Origin: Pectobacterium aroidearum
Lineage (GTDB): Bacteria > Pseudomonadota > Gammaproteobacteria > Enterobacterales > Enterobacteriaceae
Length of the DNA: 64,000 nucleotides
Direction: 5' to 3'
Assembly: GCF_015689195.1 (NCBI RefSeq)
Contig: NZ_CP065044.1
Location: 2,294,001-2,358,000, forward strand
In this document: positions 20,990 to 29,926 of the stretch, piece after piece
Layout: each line of letters opens with the position of its first letter
Position numbering within the stretch: position 1 is the first letter of the stretch
The notes under the pieces: model-generated
Databases searched by the model: none
What the model saw: only the letters and a program-made list of their open reading frames with translations
Told to the model about the DNA's origin: nothing
Made by a program: the position numbers and the translations under genes

Positions 20990-21895
20990 TTAACCTTTAA
21001 TTCCGCTGCTGGTCACGCCTTGTACGAAGTAGCGCTGTGCCAGGAAGAAAACAATAATGGATGGCAGAATGGAGATGCTGGACATGGCCAGAATTTCATT
21101 CCACGGAGCGCCTTCAGTAACGTCGATAGACATTTTCAGCGCCAGCGCAATCGGATATTTATCCACGCTATAAACATAAATCAGCGGACCGATGAAGTCG
21201 TTCATTGACCACATGAACTGGAACAGCGCAACAGAGATGATGGCTGGTTTCAAAATCGGCACGACCACATACCACAGAACCTGGAAAGAGTTACAACCAT
21301 CGATCTGGGCCGCTTCTTCCATATCACGTGGTACACCACGCAGAAACTGGATCAGCATGAACACAAAGAACCCTTGTGTTGCAAACGCTACCGGCAAGTA
21401 CAGTGGCAGATAGCTGTTCAGCATGCCCATTTCACGGAACATGAGGTACTGAGGAATCAGCAACACGGTGCTTGGTAGCAGCATGGTGGCAATCAGCGTG
21501 GCAAACCAGAAATTCTTCCACGGAATGTCAAAGCGAGCGAAACCATAAGCCACAATCACCGAGGAGATGACGGTCAGAACCACTTTCGGAATCACATACT
21601 GGAAAGTGTTAATCATGTAGTGACCGAAATTGTATTCCGTACCGGTTTTCCAACCGTTAACGAAACCGTCCCAGGTAGCGTGAGCAGGCCACAGACCCAA
21701 CGTAGTGAAGATCTCATGATTCGGCTTGAACGACGCCGAGAACATCCACGCCAATGGATAAAGCATCAGTAAACCAACAAACAGCAGTATCACGTAACGG
21801 ATAGCGGCACTGAGTTTTTCTTTACGCAGCGTGCGGCGTACTTCTGCAGCAGCAACTTCTTGTGCTGTAGTCAGGTTTGAATGCATGTCAGCCAT
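20990..21895 (-). CDS. togN: Oligogalacturonide ABC permease TogN
   Basis: A 301-residue MalG-type permease with six predicted membrane segments. The EAA loop reads EEAAQIDGCNSFQVLWYVVVPILKP, the docking site for TogA. The start at 21895 (MADMHSN) has GGAGG five bases upstream and overlaps the end of togM by eight bases (ATGGCTGA), which suggests coupled translation. The open frame continues upstream without homology. With TogM it forms the inner-membrane channel for oligogalacturonides. Confidence 0.93.
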   Translation of the reverse strand: MADMHSNLTTAQEVAAAEVRRTLRKEKLSAAIRYVILLFVGLLMLYPLAWMFSASFKPNHEIFTTLGLWPAHATWDGFVNGWKTGTEYNFGHYMINTFQYVIPKVVLTVISSVIVAYGFARFDIPWKNFWFATLIATMLLPSTVLLIPQYLMFREMGMLNSYLPLYLPVAFATQGFFVFMLIQFLRGVPRDMEEAAQIDGCNSFQVLWYVVVPILKPAIISVALFQFMWSMNDFIGPLIYVYSVDKYPIALALKMSIDVTEGAPWNEILAMSSISILPSIIVFFLAQRYFVQGVTSSGIKG

Positions 21896-22778
21896 TTTTT
21901 CCTCCTTTATCAGCGGAGTAGAACACCCAGTATTTCGACGACTTAAAGGAGATAGACGCAAATACTGCAACAACCAGGAACAGAACCCATGCCAACGCAG
22001 CACCGTAACCCATATCGAAATACTTGAACGCCGTATCGTAGATATAGAGCGAGAACAGGTAGGTGTAGTGTGTTGGACCGCCGCCAGTAATGACGTAAGG
22101 CGCCGTAAACTCCTGGAATGCCTGAGTGGTCTGCATGATAAAGTTAAAGAAGATAACTGGTGTAATCAGCGGTACCGTTACTTTCAGGAACATTTGCCAT
22201 TTGGATGCGCCATCGATCATTGCCGCTTCATACTGTGATTGCGGAACGTTCTGCAATGCAGCTAGGAAGATAACCATCGCGGAACCGAACTGCCATACGC
22301 GCAACAGTGTTACCGACATCAGTGCCAGAGACGGTTCGCCCAGCCAGTTGATGGCGTCAAAGCCAAACACGCCGAGGAAGCTGTTTAACAAACCATCGAT
22401 GGCGAACAGTGCACGCCACAATACGGCGATTGCCACGCTGCTGCCCAGAATAGAAGGCACATAGTAAGCAGTACGGAAGAAACCGATACCACGCAATTTG
22501 AAATTAAGTACAAACGCAATTAACAGCGCGAAGATTAATTTCAATGGAATGGTCAGAAATACATAGGCAAAGGTAACGCCCATTGATTTCCAAAAGAGGT
22601 CATCCTCCAGGAACATGCGGTGATAGTTTTCTAGTCCCGTAAATTCAGGCGGATTTATCAAATCATACTCAGTAAAACTGAGGATAAATGACGAAACAAA
22701 GGGGAAAGCGGTAAAAACTATCAGCCCTATAATATAGGGGGAGATATAGGCTAACCCCAGCATTCTGTTTTCATTCAT
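21888..22778 (-). CDS. togM: Oligogalacturonide ABC permease TogM
   Basis: A 296-residue MalF-type permease with six main membrane segments and the EAA loop YEAAMIDGASKWQMFLKVTVP. It opens MNENRMLGLAYISPYIIGLIVF, as many sugar permeases of this family. It follows pelW by 47 bases and overlaps togN by eight. With TogN, TogA and TogB it makes up the oligogalacturonide importer described in Dickeya. Confidence 0.93.
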   Translation of the reverse strand: MNENRMLGLAYISPYIIGLIVFTAFPFVSSFILSFTEYDLINPPEFTGLENYHRMFLEDDLFWKSMGVTFAYVFLTIPLKLIFALLIAFVLNFKLRGIGFFRTAYYVPSILGSSVAIAVLWRALFAIDGLLNSFLGVFGFDAINWLGEPSLALMSVTLLRVWQFGSAMVIFLAALQNVPQSQYEAAMIDGASKWQMFLKVTVPLITPVIFFNFIMQTTQAFQEFTAPYVITGGGPTHYTYLFSLYIYDTAFKYFDMGYGAALAWVLFLVVAVFASISFKSSKYWVFYSADKGGKNG

Positions 22779-22825
22779 AATGCTTACCTATTGATTAATT
22801 GTGAACCATTAAAAAAAACATAAAA

Positions 22826-24457
22826 TTAAGCTGTTAATAACTCTGGATAAATTAATTCCACGTCATAAACAATTCTATTTTCCCCGTTAACGTGAAAATC
22901 ACCGTGAACATATCCACCCTGTGTCAGGTACGGCGGGATATCGTTTAATTTGTTGCGACAAGCGGCAACGAAAGTCAGTAAAGCCAGCGGATAGGTATCA
23001 TCCAGACGAACATAACGATGCTGTGCGGAGCGAACAAACAGACCACGATGGAAATGTTGTTCAAACAAAACGTCAGCCAACTGCGCGGCGTAATGTGCCC
23101 AAGATTCTGATTGCTTGTGATCGGCCAGTTCGATGACGGTTAACAACAGTAACGGACTGGCGATGGATTGAATGTCTTCTTTATTCAGTCGCGTCAGCAT
23201 GGTGTTAACCAGTGCGTACAGGTCCTCATCACCGCTCAGGCGATAAGCCCGAACCAGCGGTAATAAATAATCACCTTCTAATGCGAACGGTTTTAACTCC
23301 GTTCCTGCTTTGCCGTAGTAGCCATCACGTTTAAAACGGTAGCCTGTCATGTCCTGACCGTTGTTCCACATCGGGCGCAGCGTATTGCTGGTGACATCAT
23401 AAGCGTATTGGTAGTAATTTTTTAACCCTGAAATAACCCAATCCAGTATTTCGGCATCAGGTTGCGTGCGGAGAATATCCAGCATTGCCAGTGGGTTATC
23501 AATCAGCAGGGGGCGCATATCGCGGAACAGCACATTGGCTTCACGCGCGATTTTACCGAACTCCGGACCAAACTGGCGTTGCGCGCGATCGCCAAACCAA
23601 GACTGCGTCTGGTTGTCATCTTCCGGCACCGGCTGGCGCTGCTGTGGTGAACTGAATTGATACACGGGCATACCGGTTTCTGGGTTGCGCGCCAAAACGT
23701 ATTGGCGATAAAGGTGCTTACCCCAGGCTGCGGCGTGGCTGTCGCCCGTGTATTCTGCATATTTGAATGCGGCGTAAATCAGGTCTGTGCCTGCATTAAC
23801 AAAAGTCAGCCCCTTGGTTAATGGCAGAACAGGCCACTGCGCCGGATCGACGACATCATGGCGGGCATGCAGGAAAACATTCGGATCGCGTTTCTTGCTG
23901 TAATCGCCATGGCGACCCAGATCCAGTGAATCCCAGTCTTCAACGTGCGCGTTCCAGAACCCCTGAAAGAAGTTCAGCGTCTTTTCCGCATTCACATGAT
24001 GTAACAGCGCATAATAGGGCAGGTGGTGCTTTAATTCGTGCACCTGAGCTTTAGATTCTGGACCTTCACCGTCCAGCGTATCCAGATTAATAAAACGGTG
24101 ACCACCCCAGTAGAATAGGCCGCTATTATCATCAACGAAGTGATCCAGGAAATATTCGCTTTGTGCGATAGCGTGCTGCTGGTAACTATCATTACCTGTA
24201 ACTACGCTCATGGCGCACAGCGTTCTTAACCAATTTTGCTGGCTGGCAAAATTAGAAATAGGTGCGCTATGGCCATCCGGAAATTGCCACATTACTGGTG
24301 CATAATTTTCAACATCAAAACCGTCAGCCAATAATAGCGTCGGCTTAGTTTGGCTGCGGCCTTTATCCTGCACACAGGCAATATGACTATCAAGTGCTGC
24401 AACCCATTCGTCGAGCTGCGATTTCCTGCTGGTGTATAAGTTTTCAAAAATACTCAT
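22826..24457 (-). CDS. pelW: Cytoplasmic exopolygalacturonate lyase PelW
   Basis: A 543-residue polysaccharide lyase family 2 enzyme without a signal peptide. It releases unsaturated digalacturonate from short oligogalacturonides in the cytoplasm, just after their import by TogMNAB. The chain fits an alpha/alpha-barrel lyase; conserved-looking stretches are FYWGGHRFINLDTLDGEG, HARHDVVDP and NAGTDLIYAAFKYAEYTG. Length and position match Dickeya PelW. It heads the pelW-togMNAB unit; a KdgR-like box lies about 40 bases before its start. Confidence 0.92.
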   Translation of the reverse strand: MSIFENLYTSRKSQLDEWVAALDSHIACVQDKGRSQTKPTLLLADGFDVENYAPVMWQFPDGHSAPISNFASQQNWLRTLCAMSVVTGNDSYQQHAIAQSEYFLDHFVDDNSGLFYWGGHRFINLDTLDGEGPESKAQVHELKHHLPYYALLHHVNAEKTLNFFQGFWNAHVEDWDSLDLGRHGDYSKKRDPNVFLHARHDVVDPAQWPVLPLTKGLTFVNAGTDLIYAAFKYAEYTGDSHAAAWGKHLYRQYVLARNPETGMPVYQFSSPQQRQPVPEDDNQTQSWFGDRAQRQFGPEFGKIAREANVLFRDMRPLLIDNPLAMLDILRTQPDAEILDWVISGLKNYYQYAYDVTSNTLRPMWNNGQDMTGYRFKRDGYYGKAGTELKPFALEGDYLLPLVRAYRLSGDEDLYALVNTMLTRLNKEDIQSIASPLLLLTVIELADHKQSESWAHYAAQLADVLFEQHFHRGLFVRSAQHRYVRLDDTYPLALLTFVAACRNKLNDIPPYLTQGGYVHGDFHVNGENRIVYDVELIYPELLTA

Positions 24458-24497
24458 GGAGTACCTTCTTATGGAACCGTGGAACAGTTCCTTATAA

Positions 24498-24517
24498 ATA
24501 GAAACACTGTTTTGATT
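24498..24517 (-). promoter_or_regulatory. KdgR-like operator upstream of pelW
   Basis: ATAGAAACACTGTTTTGATT contains AGAAACACTGTTTTG, which matches the KdgR pattern well. A weaker copy (CGGAACGTTGTTTTG) lies at 24578-24592 and a CRP-like TGTGA-N6-TCGGA at 24566-24581. Together they suggest KdgR repression and CRP activation of pelW-togMNAB. Confidence 0.6.
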
Positions 24518-24663
24518 GATTATATTGCGCTATTAACCTTGTCGTCATGCACGCAATATCGAAAGTGTGATCAAAGTCGGAACGTTGTTTTGATTTTTTT
24601 TAAGAAAGGATTGTGGCAGGAGAAAGAATCGTAAAAAGAGAAATAACAGGTTGAAAAATAAAT

Positions 24664-24691
24664 AAAAAGCACAACCGAAATTGTGCTTTTT
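24664..24691 (-). terminator. Terminator after kduD
   Basis: AAAAAGCACAA and TTGTGCTTTTT form a perfect 11-base stem around CCGAAA, with a T run on either strand. It separates the kduID transcript from pelW-togMNAB. Confidence 0.88.
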
Positions 24692-24729
24692 ATCGTAAGT
24701 TGGCGAAATGCCGCTAAGAAAAACTGCGC

Positions 24730-25491
24730 TTAGCGAGCCAGCCAGCCGCCATCAACAGCAATCGTGTAACCGTTGATGTAGTCAGATGCGCTGGAAGCCA
24801 GGAATACTGATGGGCCCATCAGGTCCTGCGGTAAGCCCCAACGACCTGCCGGGATACGATCCAGAATTTCTTTACTGCGTTCTTCATCGGCGCGCAGCTG
24901 CTGGGTATTGTTGGTAGCCATATATCCCGGCGCAATTGCGTTGACGTTGATACCGTGTTTTGCCCATTCGTTCGCCATCAAACGAGTGATGCCCATAACG
25001 GCGCTTTTTGACGCAGTATAAGAAGGTACGCGGATACCACCCTGGAAGGACAGCATAGAAGCGATGTTGATGATCTTGCCGCCTTTACCTTGTTTGATGA
25101 ACTGGCGCGCAACGGTCTGAGACATAAAGAACACGCTCTTAATGTTCAGGTTCATTACGTCGTCCCAGTTTTTCTCGCTGAAATCGATCGCATCTTCACG
25201 ACGGATGATACCGGCGTTGTTGACCAGGATGTCAACGTGGCCAAATTCAGCAACGGCTTTTTCTACCAGTTCAGCATGACCAGCGACGTTGCTCATGTCA
25301 GCGGTCAGGCTCAGGAAACGGCGTCCCAGTGCAGTGACTTTTTCGATGGTGTCTTTCGGTTCAACGATGTTGACGCCGACGATATCACAACCGGCTTGTG
25401 CCAGACCGATAGCCATACCCTGACCCAAACCCGTATCACAACCAGTGATAAGAGCAACTTTACCTTGCAAATCAAAAGAATTTAAAATCAT
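24730..25491 (-). CDS. kduD: 2-Keto-3-deoxygluconate 5-dehydrogenase KduD
   Basis: A 253-residue short-chain dehydrogenase/reductase. It converts 2,5-diketo-3-deoxygluconate to 2-keto-3-deoxygluconate with NAD(P)H in pectin breakdown. The cofactor site is TGCDTGLGQGMA (about residues 17-28), NNAG follows near residue 92, and the catalytic Tyr-Lys lies in SYTASKSA. The C-terminus TIAVDGGWLAR is typical. It follows kduI by 81 bases and ends at a strong terminator. Confidence 0.96.
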   Translation of the reverse strand: MILNSFDLQGKVALITGCDTGLGQGMAIGLAQAGCDIVGVNIVEPKDTIEKVTALGRRFLSLTADMSNVAGHAELVEKAVAEFGHVDILVNNAGIIRREDAIDFSEKNWDDVMNLNIKSVFFMSQTVARQFIKQGKGGKIINIASMLSFQGGIRVPSYTASKSAVMGITRLMANEWAKHGINVNAIAPGYMATNNTQQLRADEERSKEILDRIPAGRWGLPQDLMGPSVFLASSASDYINGYTIAVDGGWLAR

Positions 25492-25572
25492 ATCTCTAAT
25501 CTCTCTATAAGCGACAATAATTAGTCGTTAGCTGTTACTGTAGGGAACACCGGTAATTCCGGTTGAAAGCGA

Positions 25573-26409
25573 TTAACGTAACTCGCTAACCTTGACGTGA
25601 TCCATGTCACCGAAAACCTGATTCTCGCCAACCATGCCCCAGATGAAGGTGTAGCGTCTGGTGCCAACACCGGAATGAATCGACCAGCTCGGTGAAATCA
25701 CCGCCTGCTCGTTTTTTATAACTATGTGACGGGTTTCTTGCGGTTGACCCATCATGTGGAAAACGGCCGTTTCATCGTCCATGTCAAAATAGAAATAGAC
25801 TTCCATTCGGCGCTCATGCGTATGGCAAGGCATGGTGTTCCATAGGCTGCCTTCGGCCAGCTTGGTTAATCCCATTGTGAGCTGGCAGGTCGGCAATACA
25901 TCGGGAACGATGTATTTATTAATTGTACGGCGATTGCAACTGGCATCTTCACCCACAGTTTGTGGTGAGGCGTCAGCCTGAGTAATCTTGCGGGTAGGGT
26001 ATGTCGTATGTGCTGGCGCGCTGTTGTAGTAGAACTTGGCGGGATTAGCCGCATCGGCGCTGGTAAATTGCACGTCTTTCACGCCCATACCAACATAGAT
26101 TGCTTCTTCATTACCCACGTCATAGCGTTCGCCATCGACAGTCACGATGCCTGCGCCGCCAATGTTGATGGCGCCGAATTCGCGGCGTTCCAGGAAATAG
26201 CTGACGCCGAGTTGTTTGCCCACTTCACCGCCAATCGTCACGGCGCTGTGTACGGGCATAATGCCACCGACGATGATTCGGTCGATGTGGCTATAGGTCA
26301 TAGTGTAGGCATCGGCAGAAAAAATCTGCTCGATCAGGAATTCACGACGTAGGCCGGCGGTATCCAGTTGCTTCGCGTGATCGCTGTGAATGCTTTGACG
26401 AACTTGCAT
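25573..26409 (-). CDS. kduI: 5-Keto-4-deoxyuronate isomerase KduI
   Basis: A 278-residue zinc-dependent cupin-type isomerase. It turns 4-deoxy-L-threo-5-hexosulose uronate into 2,5-diketo-3-deoxygluconate. The metal ligands known for E. coli KduI are all present in the motif CHTHERRME and downstream: His196, His198, Glu203 and His245. Length equals E. coli KduI. It heads kduI-kduD on the minus strand and is divergent from kdgF across a 366-base gap with a KdgR-like operator. A small ACCGG/CCGGT hairpin follows its stop. Confidence 0.97.
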   Translation of the reverse strand: MQVRQSIHSDHAKQLDTAGLRREFLIEQIFSADAYTMTYSHIDRIIVGGIMPVHSAVTIGGEVGKQLGVSYFLERREFGAINIGGAGIVTVDGERYDVGNEEAIYVGMGVKDVQFTSADAANPAKFYYNSAPAHTTYPTRKITQADASPQTVGEDASCNRRTINKYIVPDVLPTCQLTMGLTKLAEGSLWNTMPCHTHERRMEVYFYFDMDDETAVFHMMGQPQETRHIVIKNEQAVISPSWSIHSGVGTRRYTFIWGMVGENQVFGDMDHVKVSELR

Positions 26410-26598
26410 TGCTTAGCCTCTCTTTCAGAGAAAAACAAAAATCAGGCGCGATTCCTGAAGCAGGAATCATTCCTGGTGAAAGCGCCGGGCGAAACAGATG
26501 ATGTTGCGTGGCAGTGACAACGTCACCTGTTCCTCAACGTGCCCGGTTCTTTCTTGTTATGCGGGATGATAGTTTGGATGGGATGTTAATTCAATAAA

Positions 26599-26618
26599 AA
26601 TGAAATAATGTTTTATTT
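26599..26618. promoter_or_regulatory. KdgR-like operator between kduI and kdgF
   Basis: AATGAAATAATGTTTTATTT matches the KdgR operator pattern at every defined position. It lies in the 366-base gap between divergent kduI and kdgF and could repress both. The same gap holds the hairpin GATTCCTG-AAG-CAGGAATC (26450-26468) and the palindrome GTGACAACGTCAC (26514-26526), of unknown role, in what should be a long kduI leader. Confidence 0.65.
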
Positions 26619-26775
26619 ATTTCTTGAGGGCCGTCATGGTTTTGCTTATTTTATGTTTCTTCTGGTACTGATGTGGCTAAAATGTCGCAATCCATAGTCA
26701 TACACTCGTTGTCGTGCACGGTTTGTTGACGCAATAGAAGGTATGGGCAATACAAGCGTTAGAGGAGAGATGATA

Positions 26776-27108
26776 ATGAGAAGATACTTTATTGATGATG
26801 AAACCCCGTGGGAAGAGCTGGGCGGTGGCATTAAACGTAAGATCATGACCTGGAGCGATGAGCTGATGATGGTCTATGTGCACTTTGATAAAGGTGCCAT
26901 CGGTACGCCGCACTTTCATGAAATTCACGATCAGATCGCTTATGTTGCCGCTGGCAGCTTTGAAGTCGTGATCGAAGGTGAAAAACGTATCCTGAAAACC
27001 GGCGACGCCTATCTGGCGGTGAAAAACGAGATGCACGGCGTGGTCTCGTTGGAAGATGGTAGCGTCCTGATCGATGCTTTCTCGCCTAAGCGCGCTGATT
27101 TCCTGTAA
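26776..27108 (+). CDS. kdgF: Cupin protein KdgF, unsaturated uronate converter
   Basis: A 110-residue single-domain cupin. KdgF opens the ring of 4,5-unsaturated galacturonate, giving the linear ketone that KduI uses. Candidate metal ligands are His46, His48, Gln53 and His87, from TPHFHEIHDQ and NEMHGVV. The start at 26776 (MRRYFIDD) has GGAG eight bases upstream. An ATG two codons earlier sits too close to that site. It is divergent from kduI, as in other soft-rot bacteria, and ends at a terminator shared with convergent hxpB. Confidence 0.93.
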   Translation: MRRYFIDDETPWEELGGGIKRKIMTWSDELMMVYVHFDKGAIGTPHFHEIHDQIAYVAAGSFEVVIEGEKRILKTGDAYLAVKNEMHGVVSLEDGSVLIDAFSPKRADFL

Positions 27109-27114
27109 TACCTA

Positions 27115-27148
27115 AAGCGTGGTCAGTCGATTGGCTGACCACGCTTTC
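27115..27148. terminator. Terminator between kdgF and hxpB
   Basis: AAAGCGTGGTCAG and CTGACCACGCTTT form a perfect 13-base stem around TCGATTGG. It lies between two convergent genes and has short A and T runs on its two sides. Confidence 0.8.
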
Positions 27149-27207
27149 GTTATATCCTGCAATGTTTGTTTTCTATTCTTTCGCTTCTTTATTCCTACAT
27201 TAAATTC

Positions 27208-27879
27208 CTACACTAGCAGCAGGTGTTCAGCGGTCAGCTGATTCAGGGAATCCAGCTTATAATCGGCTAACGCCCAGCGTGCATCAGCGCGGAATTCGGC
27301 CTGCGGAATAACGATTGAACGCATGCGTGCTGCCTTGGTGGCGATCATGCCATTCACCGAGTCTTCCAGCGTCACGCATTGCGTGGGGGAAACGCCGAGC
27401 GCGTTTGCTGCATTCAAATACACTTCAGGATGCGGTTTGCTATACGGCAGCGCTTCGGCTGACATTAAGACATCAAAGTAGTGATCCAGGTTAAACATGC
27501 GCAGCACCTGCTGCTGCATATGGAGCGGTGACGCGGAAGCCAGCCCAATTTTGAGATTCTGTTCACGGCATAGTTGAAGCGCATGCTCGACGCCGGGCAG
27601 AAGCGGGCGTTGTTCGGCAACGAGTTCAATGGCGCGTTCGATAATACGGCGAACAACCTCGTCCCGGCTTGGTGTCGTCCAGGGGGAGTACTGATACCAA
27701 AGTTCAACAACCATATCGATGCGCAGGCCCAGCGTGTCTTTCATTGTGTGTCGCAATGAAATATCAACGCCCAGCGAGGCGATCACCTCCAGCTCTGCTT
27801 TATCCCACAACGGTTCTGAATCAATCAGCAGCCCATCCATATCGAAAATCGCCGCTCGTATAGAAGAATCAAAGGACAT
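27208..27879 (-). CDS. hxpB: Hexitol/sugar phosphatase HxpB (YniC)
   Basis: A 223-residue HAD-superfamily phosphatase matching E. coli YniC, which removes phosphate from 2-deoxyglucose-6-phosphate and several hexitol and sugar phosphates. Motif I is FDMDGLLIDSE (nucleophile and acid/base Asp), motif II is GLASASP, the lysine lies in YSKPHPEVYL, and motif IV is TLEDSVNGM. In E. coli it sits next to ydjM; here the whole pectin block separates the two. Monocistronic on the minus strand. Confidence 0.92.
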   Translation of the reverse strand: MSFDSSIRAAIFDMDGLLIDSEPLWDKAELEVIASLGVDISLRHTMKDTLGLRIDMVVELWYQYSPWTTPSRDEVVRRIIERAIELVAEQRPLLPGVEHALQLCREQNLKIGLASASPLHMQQQVLRMFNLDHYFDVLMSAEALPYSKPHPEVYLNAANALGVSPTQCVTLEDSVNGMIATKAARMRSIVIPQAEFRADARWALADYKLDSLNQLTAEHLLLV

Positions 27880-27923
27880 ACCACTGGCTCCGTCAGCAAA
27901 GAAAAAGGAAATTTAATGGTAAA

Positions 27924-27951
27924 CTATACCCTAAAGAAGTCGAGTTGCAGG
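27924..27951. repeat. Solo ERIC terminal fragment
   Basis: CTATACCCTAAAG followed by CGAGTTGCAGG corresponds to one terminal inverted repeat of an ERIC element, without the central palindrome or the other end. It lies in the 288-base hxpB-yniB gap, which holds nothing else I recognise. Confidence 0.6.
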
Positions 27952-28167
27952 ATAAAACGCGAAGCGTTTACCCATCAGGACAAGTTCCATGGACAGGCGA
28001 GGAATACAGTCAATACGCTCGCTGCTATATGAGAGGGGTAATGTCGCCATTGTGGCTTATCAGGCGGTGGGGGAGATAAAGTGTTGACTGCTCGTAAACT
28101 TACAGTAGGCTACCCGTCGTACTAAAACGATATATTACCGATGTTGCGTCGCTAAGAAGGGGTTCTC

Positions 28168-28716
28168 ATGACGTATCAACAGGCTGGCCGTATTGCCGTC
28201 GTTAAACGCATTGCCGGATGGATCCTTTTTATTCCCGCGCTGCTTTCAACTTTCGTCTCGCTGGCTAACTATCTCTACGCGTATACCCAGAAAAAACAGG
28301 GTATTGACGCTGTTCTCTTGGATTTTCTGCATTTGATGGTCGACATGGTGCGCTTTAATACGCCTTTCCTGAACATTTTTTGGTTCAATTCGCCGGTGCC
28401 GGATTTTACGCGCTTTTTTAGTGCCGCGACGCTGATGTTTTGGCTGATCTACATTCTGATTTTTATTGGCCTAGCTTTGCAGGTTTCGGGTGCCCGGATG
28501 TCGCGTCAGGCGAAGGCAATAAAGGAAGGCATTGAAGATCAACTGATTCTGGAAAAGATGAAAGCGGATGGCGGGAACACGCGTGAGACGTTGGAATCAC
28601 GCGTCATTGTTCCTGGGCATACGATTTTCGTGCAAGTCTTTCCGCTTTATATCCTGCCGGTGATTATCGCTGGTGTGGGTTATCTGGTGCTGCGCTTGTT
28701 AGGGCTACCCGTCTGA
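28168..28716 (+). CDS. yniB: Inner-membrane protein YniB
   Basis: A 182-residue membrane protein matching E. coli YniB from its first residues (MTYQQAGRIAV) to its end. Three to four hydrophobic segments are seen (about residues 15-37, 90-112 and 155-178), with a charged cytoplasmic stretch around ARMSRQAKAIKEGIEDQLI. Function is unknown. The start has AAGGGG upstream. It lies divergent from hxpB and convergent with yniA, as in E. coli. Confidence 0.9.
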   Translation: MTYQQAGRIAVVKRIAGWILFIPALLSTFVSLANYLYAYTQKKQGIDAVLLDFLHLMVDMVRFNTPFLNIFWFNSPVPDFTRFFSAATLMFWLIYILIFIGLALQVSGARMSRQAKAIKEGIEDQLILEKMKADGGNTRETLESRVIVPGHTIFVQVFPLYILPVIIAGVGYLVLRLLGLPV

Positions 28717-28795
28717 ATGACGGTCTGGCGCAATGGTTGCGCCAGACTCCGTATCCTTCCTGTCCCATCTCTCATCTTAGAACAAACGTCTCACC

Positions 28796-29656
28796 CTAGA
28801 TTAACAACTGCCGCTCAATGAGTTGTTGCGCCTCAACGATATGTTTGCCGCCGAAAAGATTGGCGCGGTTAAGCAGATAATAAATCTGGTAAATAGGCTG
28901 GCGATCGATAAAGCCTTTATCCAGCGGCCATACGCTTTGGTAGCCATCATAAATTTGTGCGGGCAGGGCTGGGTAGCGCGGCAACATCGCCAAATCACAT
29001 TCTCTGTCCCCCCAATAGCAGGCCGGATCGAACAGATAAGCGCCATCCTGGCTATTCGCACAGTTATCTGGCCACAGGTCGCCGTGCAAGAGAGACGGCT
29101 GTGGCTGATGCCCCGCCAGACGTTCTTCTACGCGTGCGATCAGTGTTTCAATGTGACCAAAATGCATCCCTTTTTCTGCTGCTAGCTGTAACTGCCATCC
29201 AATACGCTGTTCGGCAAAAAAGGTCGCCCAGCGCCGCTGCCAGCTGTTTGGCTGAGGCGTGGTTGAGAGATCATTGTCGAAATCCAGTCCAAATTGCGGC
29301 TGGTCGCTCCATTGGTGCAGACGCGCTAACTGCTCGCCCAGACACCAGGCACTGTGGGCATCCAACGGTTTAACGGGCAGGAATTGCAGAAGCAGGAAGC
29401 TGTGATCGCGTGAACTACCGACACCATAAACATCTGGCACACGCACGGTATTGCTGCGGCTTAGCAGGTGCAGTTGATCGGCTTCAGCAGTGAATTTAGC
29501 CAACATTTCACGACTATCGCATTTTACGAAGACGTCATGATCGCCGTAACGGACATACCAGGCTGGATGTATTTCACCACCGGGCAGTTCGCGGTGTTCC
29601 TGAATATCCGCAGTACCGTGATGCTCTTCCAAAAGTCGGCTGATAGCTTGCCACAT
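28796..29656 (-). CDS. yniA: Fructosamine/ketosamine-3-kinase-family protein YniA
   Basis: A 286-residue cytoplasmic kinase-like protein of the fructosamine-kinase family, which phosphorylates sugar-amine adducts on proteins and so promotes deglycation. The catalytic loop reads LLHGDLWPDNC and the metal-binding Asp lies in FDPACYWGDRECDLAM. The N-terminal lobe includes PGGEIHPAWYV and the ATP-site lysine in DVFVKCDS. It matches E. coli YniA in length and motifs. Substrate here is inferred from the family. Confidence 0.9.
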   Translation of the reverse strand: MWQAISRLLEEHHGTADIQEHRELPGGEIHPAWYVRYGDHDVFVKCDSREMLAKFTAEADQLHLLSRSNTVRVPDVYGVGSSRDHSFLLLQFLPVKPLDAHSAWCLGEQLARLHQWSDQPQFGLDFDNDLSTTPQPNSWQRRWATFFAEQRIGWQLQLAAEKGMHFGHIETLIARVEERLAGHQPQPSLLHGDLWPDNCANSQDGAYLFDPACYWGDRECDLAMLPRYPALPAQIYDGYQSVWPLDKGFIDRQPIYQIYYLLNRANLFGGKHIVEAQQLIERQLLI

Positions 29657-29866
29657 AAGGTCATCCTCCCGTTGATGTTGCCGATACCCTGCTATTCACT
29701 GGGGTGATTCGTTTACGGTAACCCATTGAGCGCAATAAAAATGGAATCTATAGCACACTGATAACAATAGGCGCAGATAGCGAGAAACAAGTATAGTCGG
29801 AATTAAAAATAGCGGGGTTAGGATAACGACCAATCTGCCGGATGAAGGCAGAGAATCGTGATGAGT

Positions 29867-29898
29867 GACGTAACCGGCAGCGATCTTCCGGTTACGTC
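29867..29898. repeat. Inverted repeat downstream of sitD
   Basis: GACGTAACCGG and CCGGTTACGTC form a perfect 11-base stem with a ten-base loop. It sits about 30 bases past the sitD stop. No T run follows on either strand, so it is likely an mRNA 3' hairpin rather than a clean rho-independent terminator. Confidence 0.55.
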
Positions 29899-29926
29899 AG
29901 GCTAAGAGGCTTGCAGCGAGTAAGCG

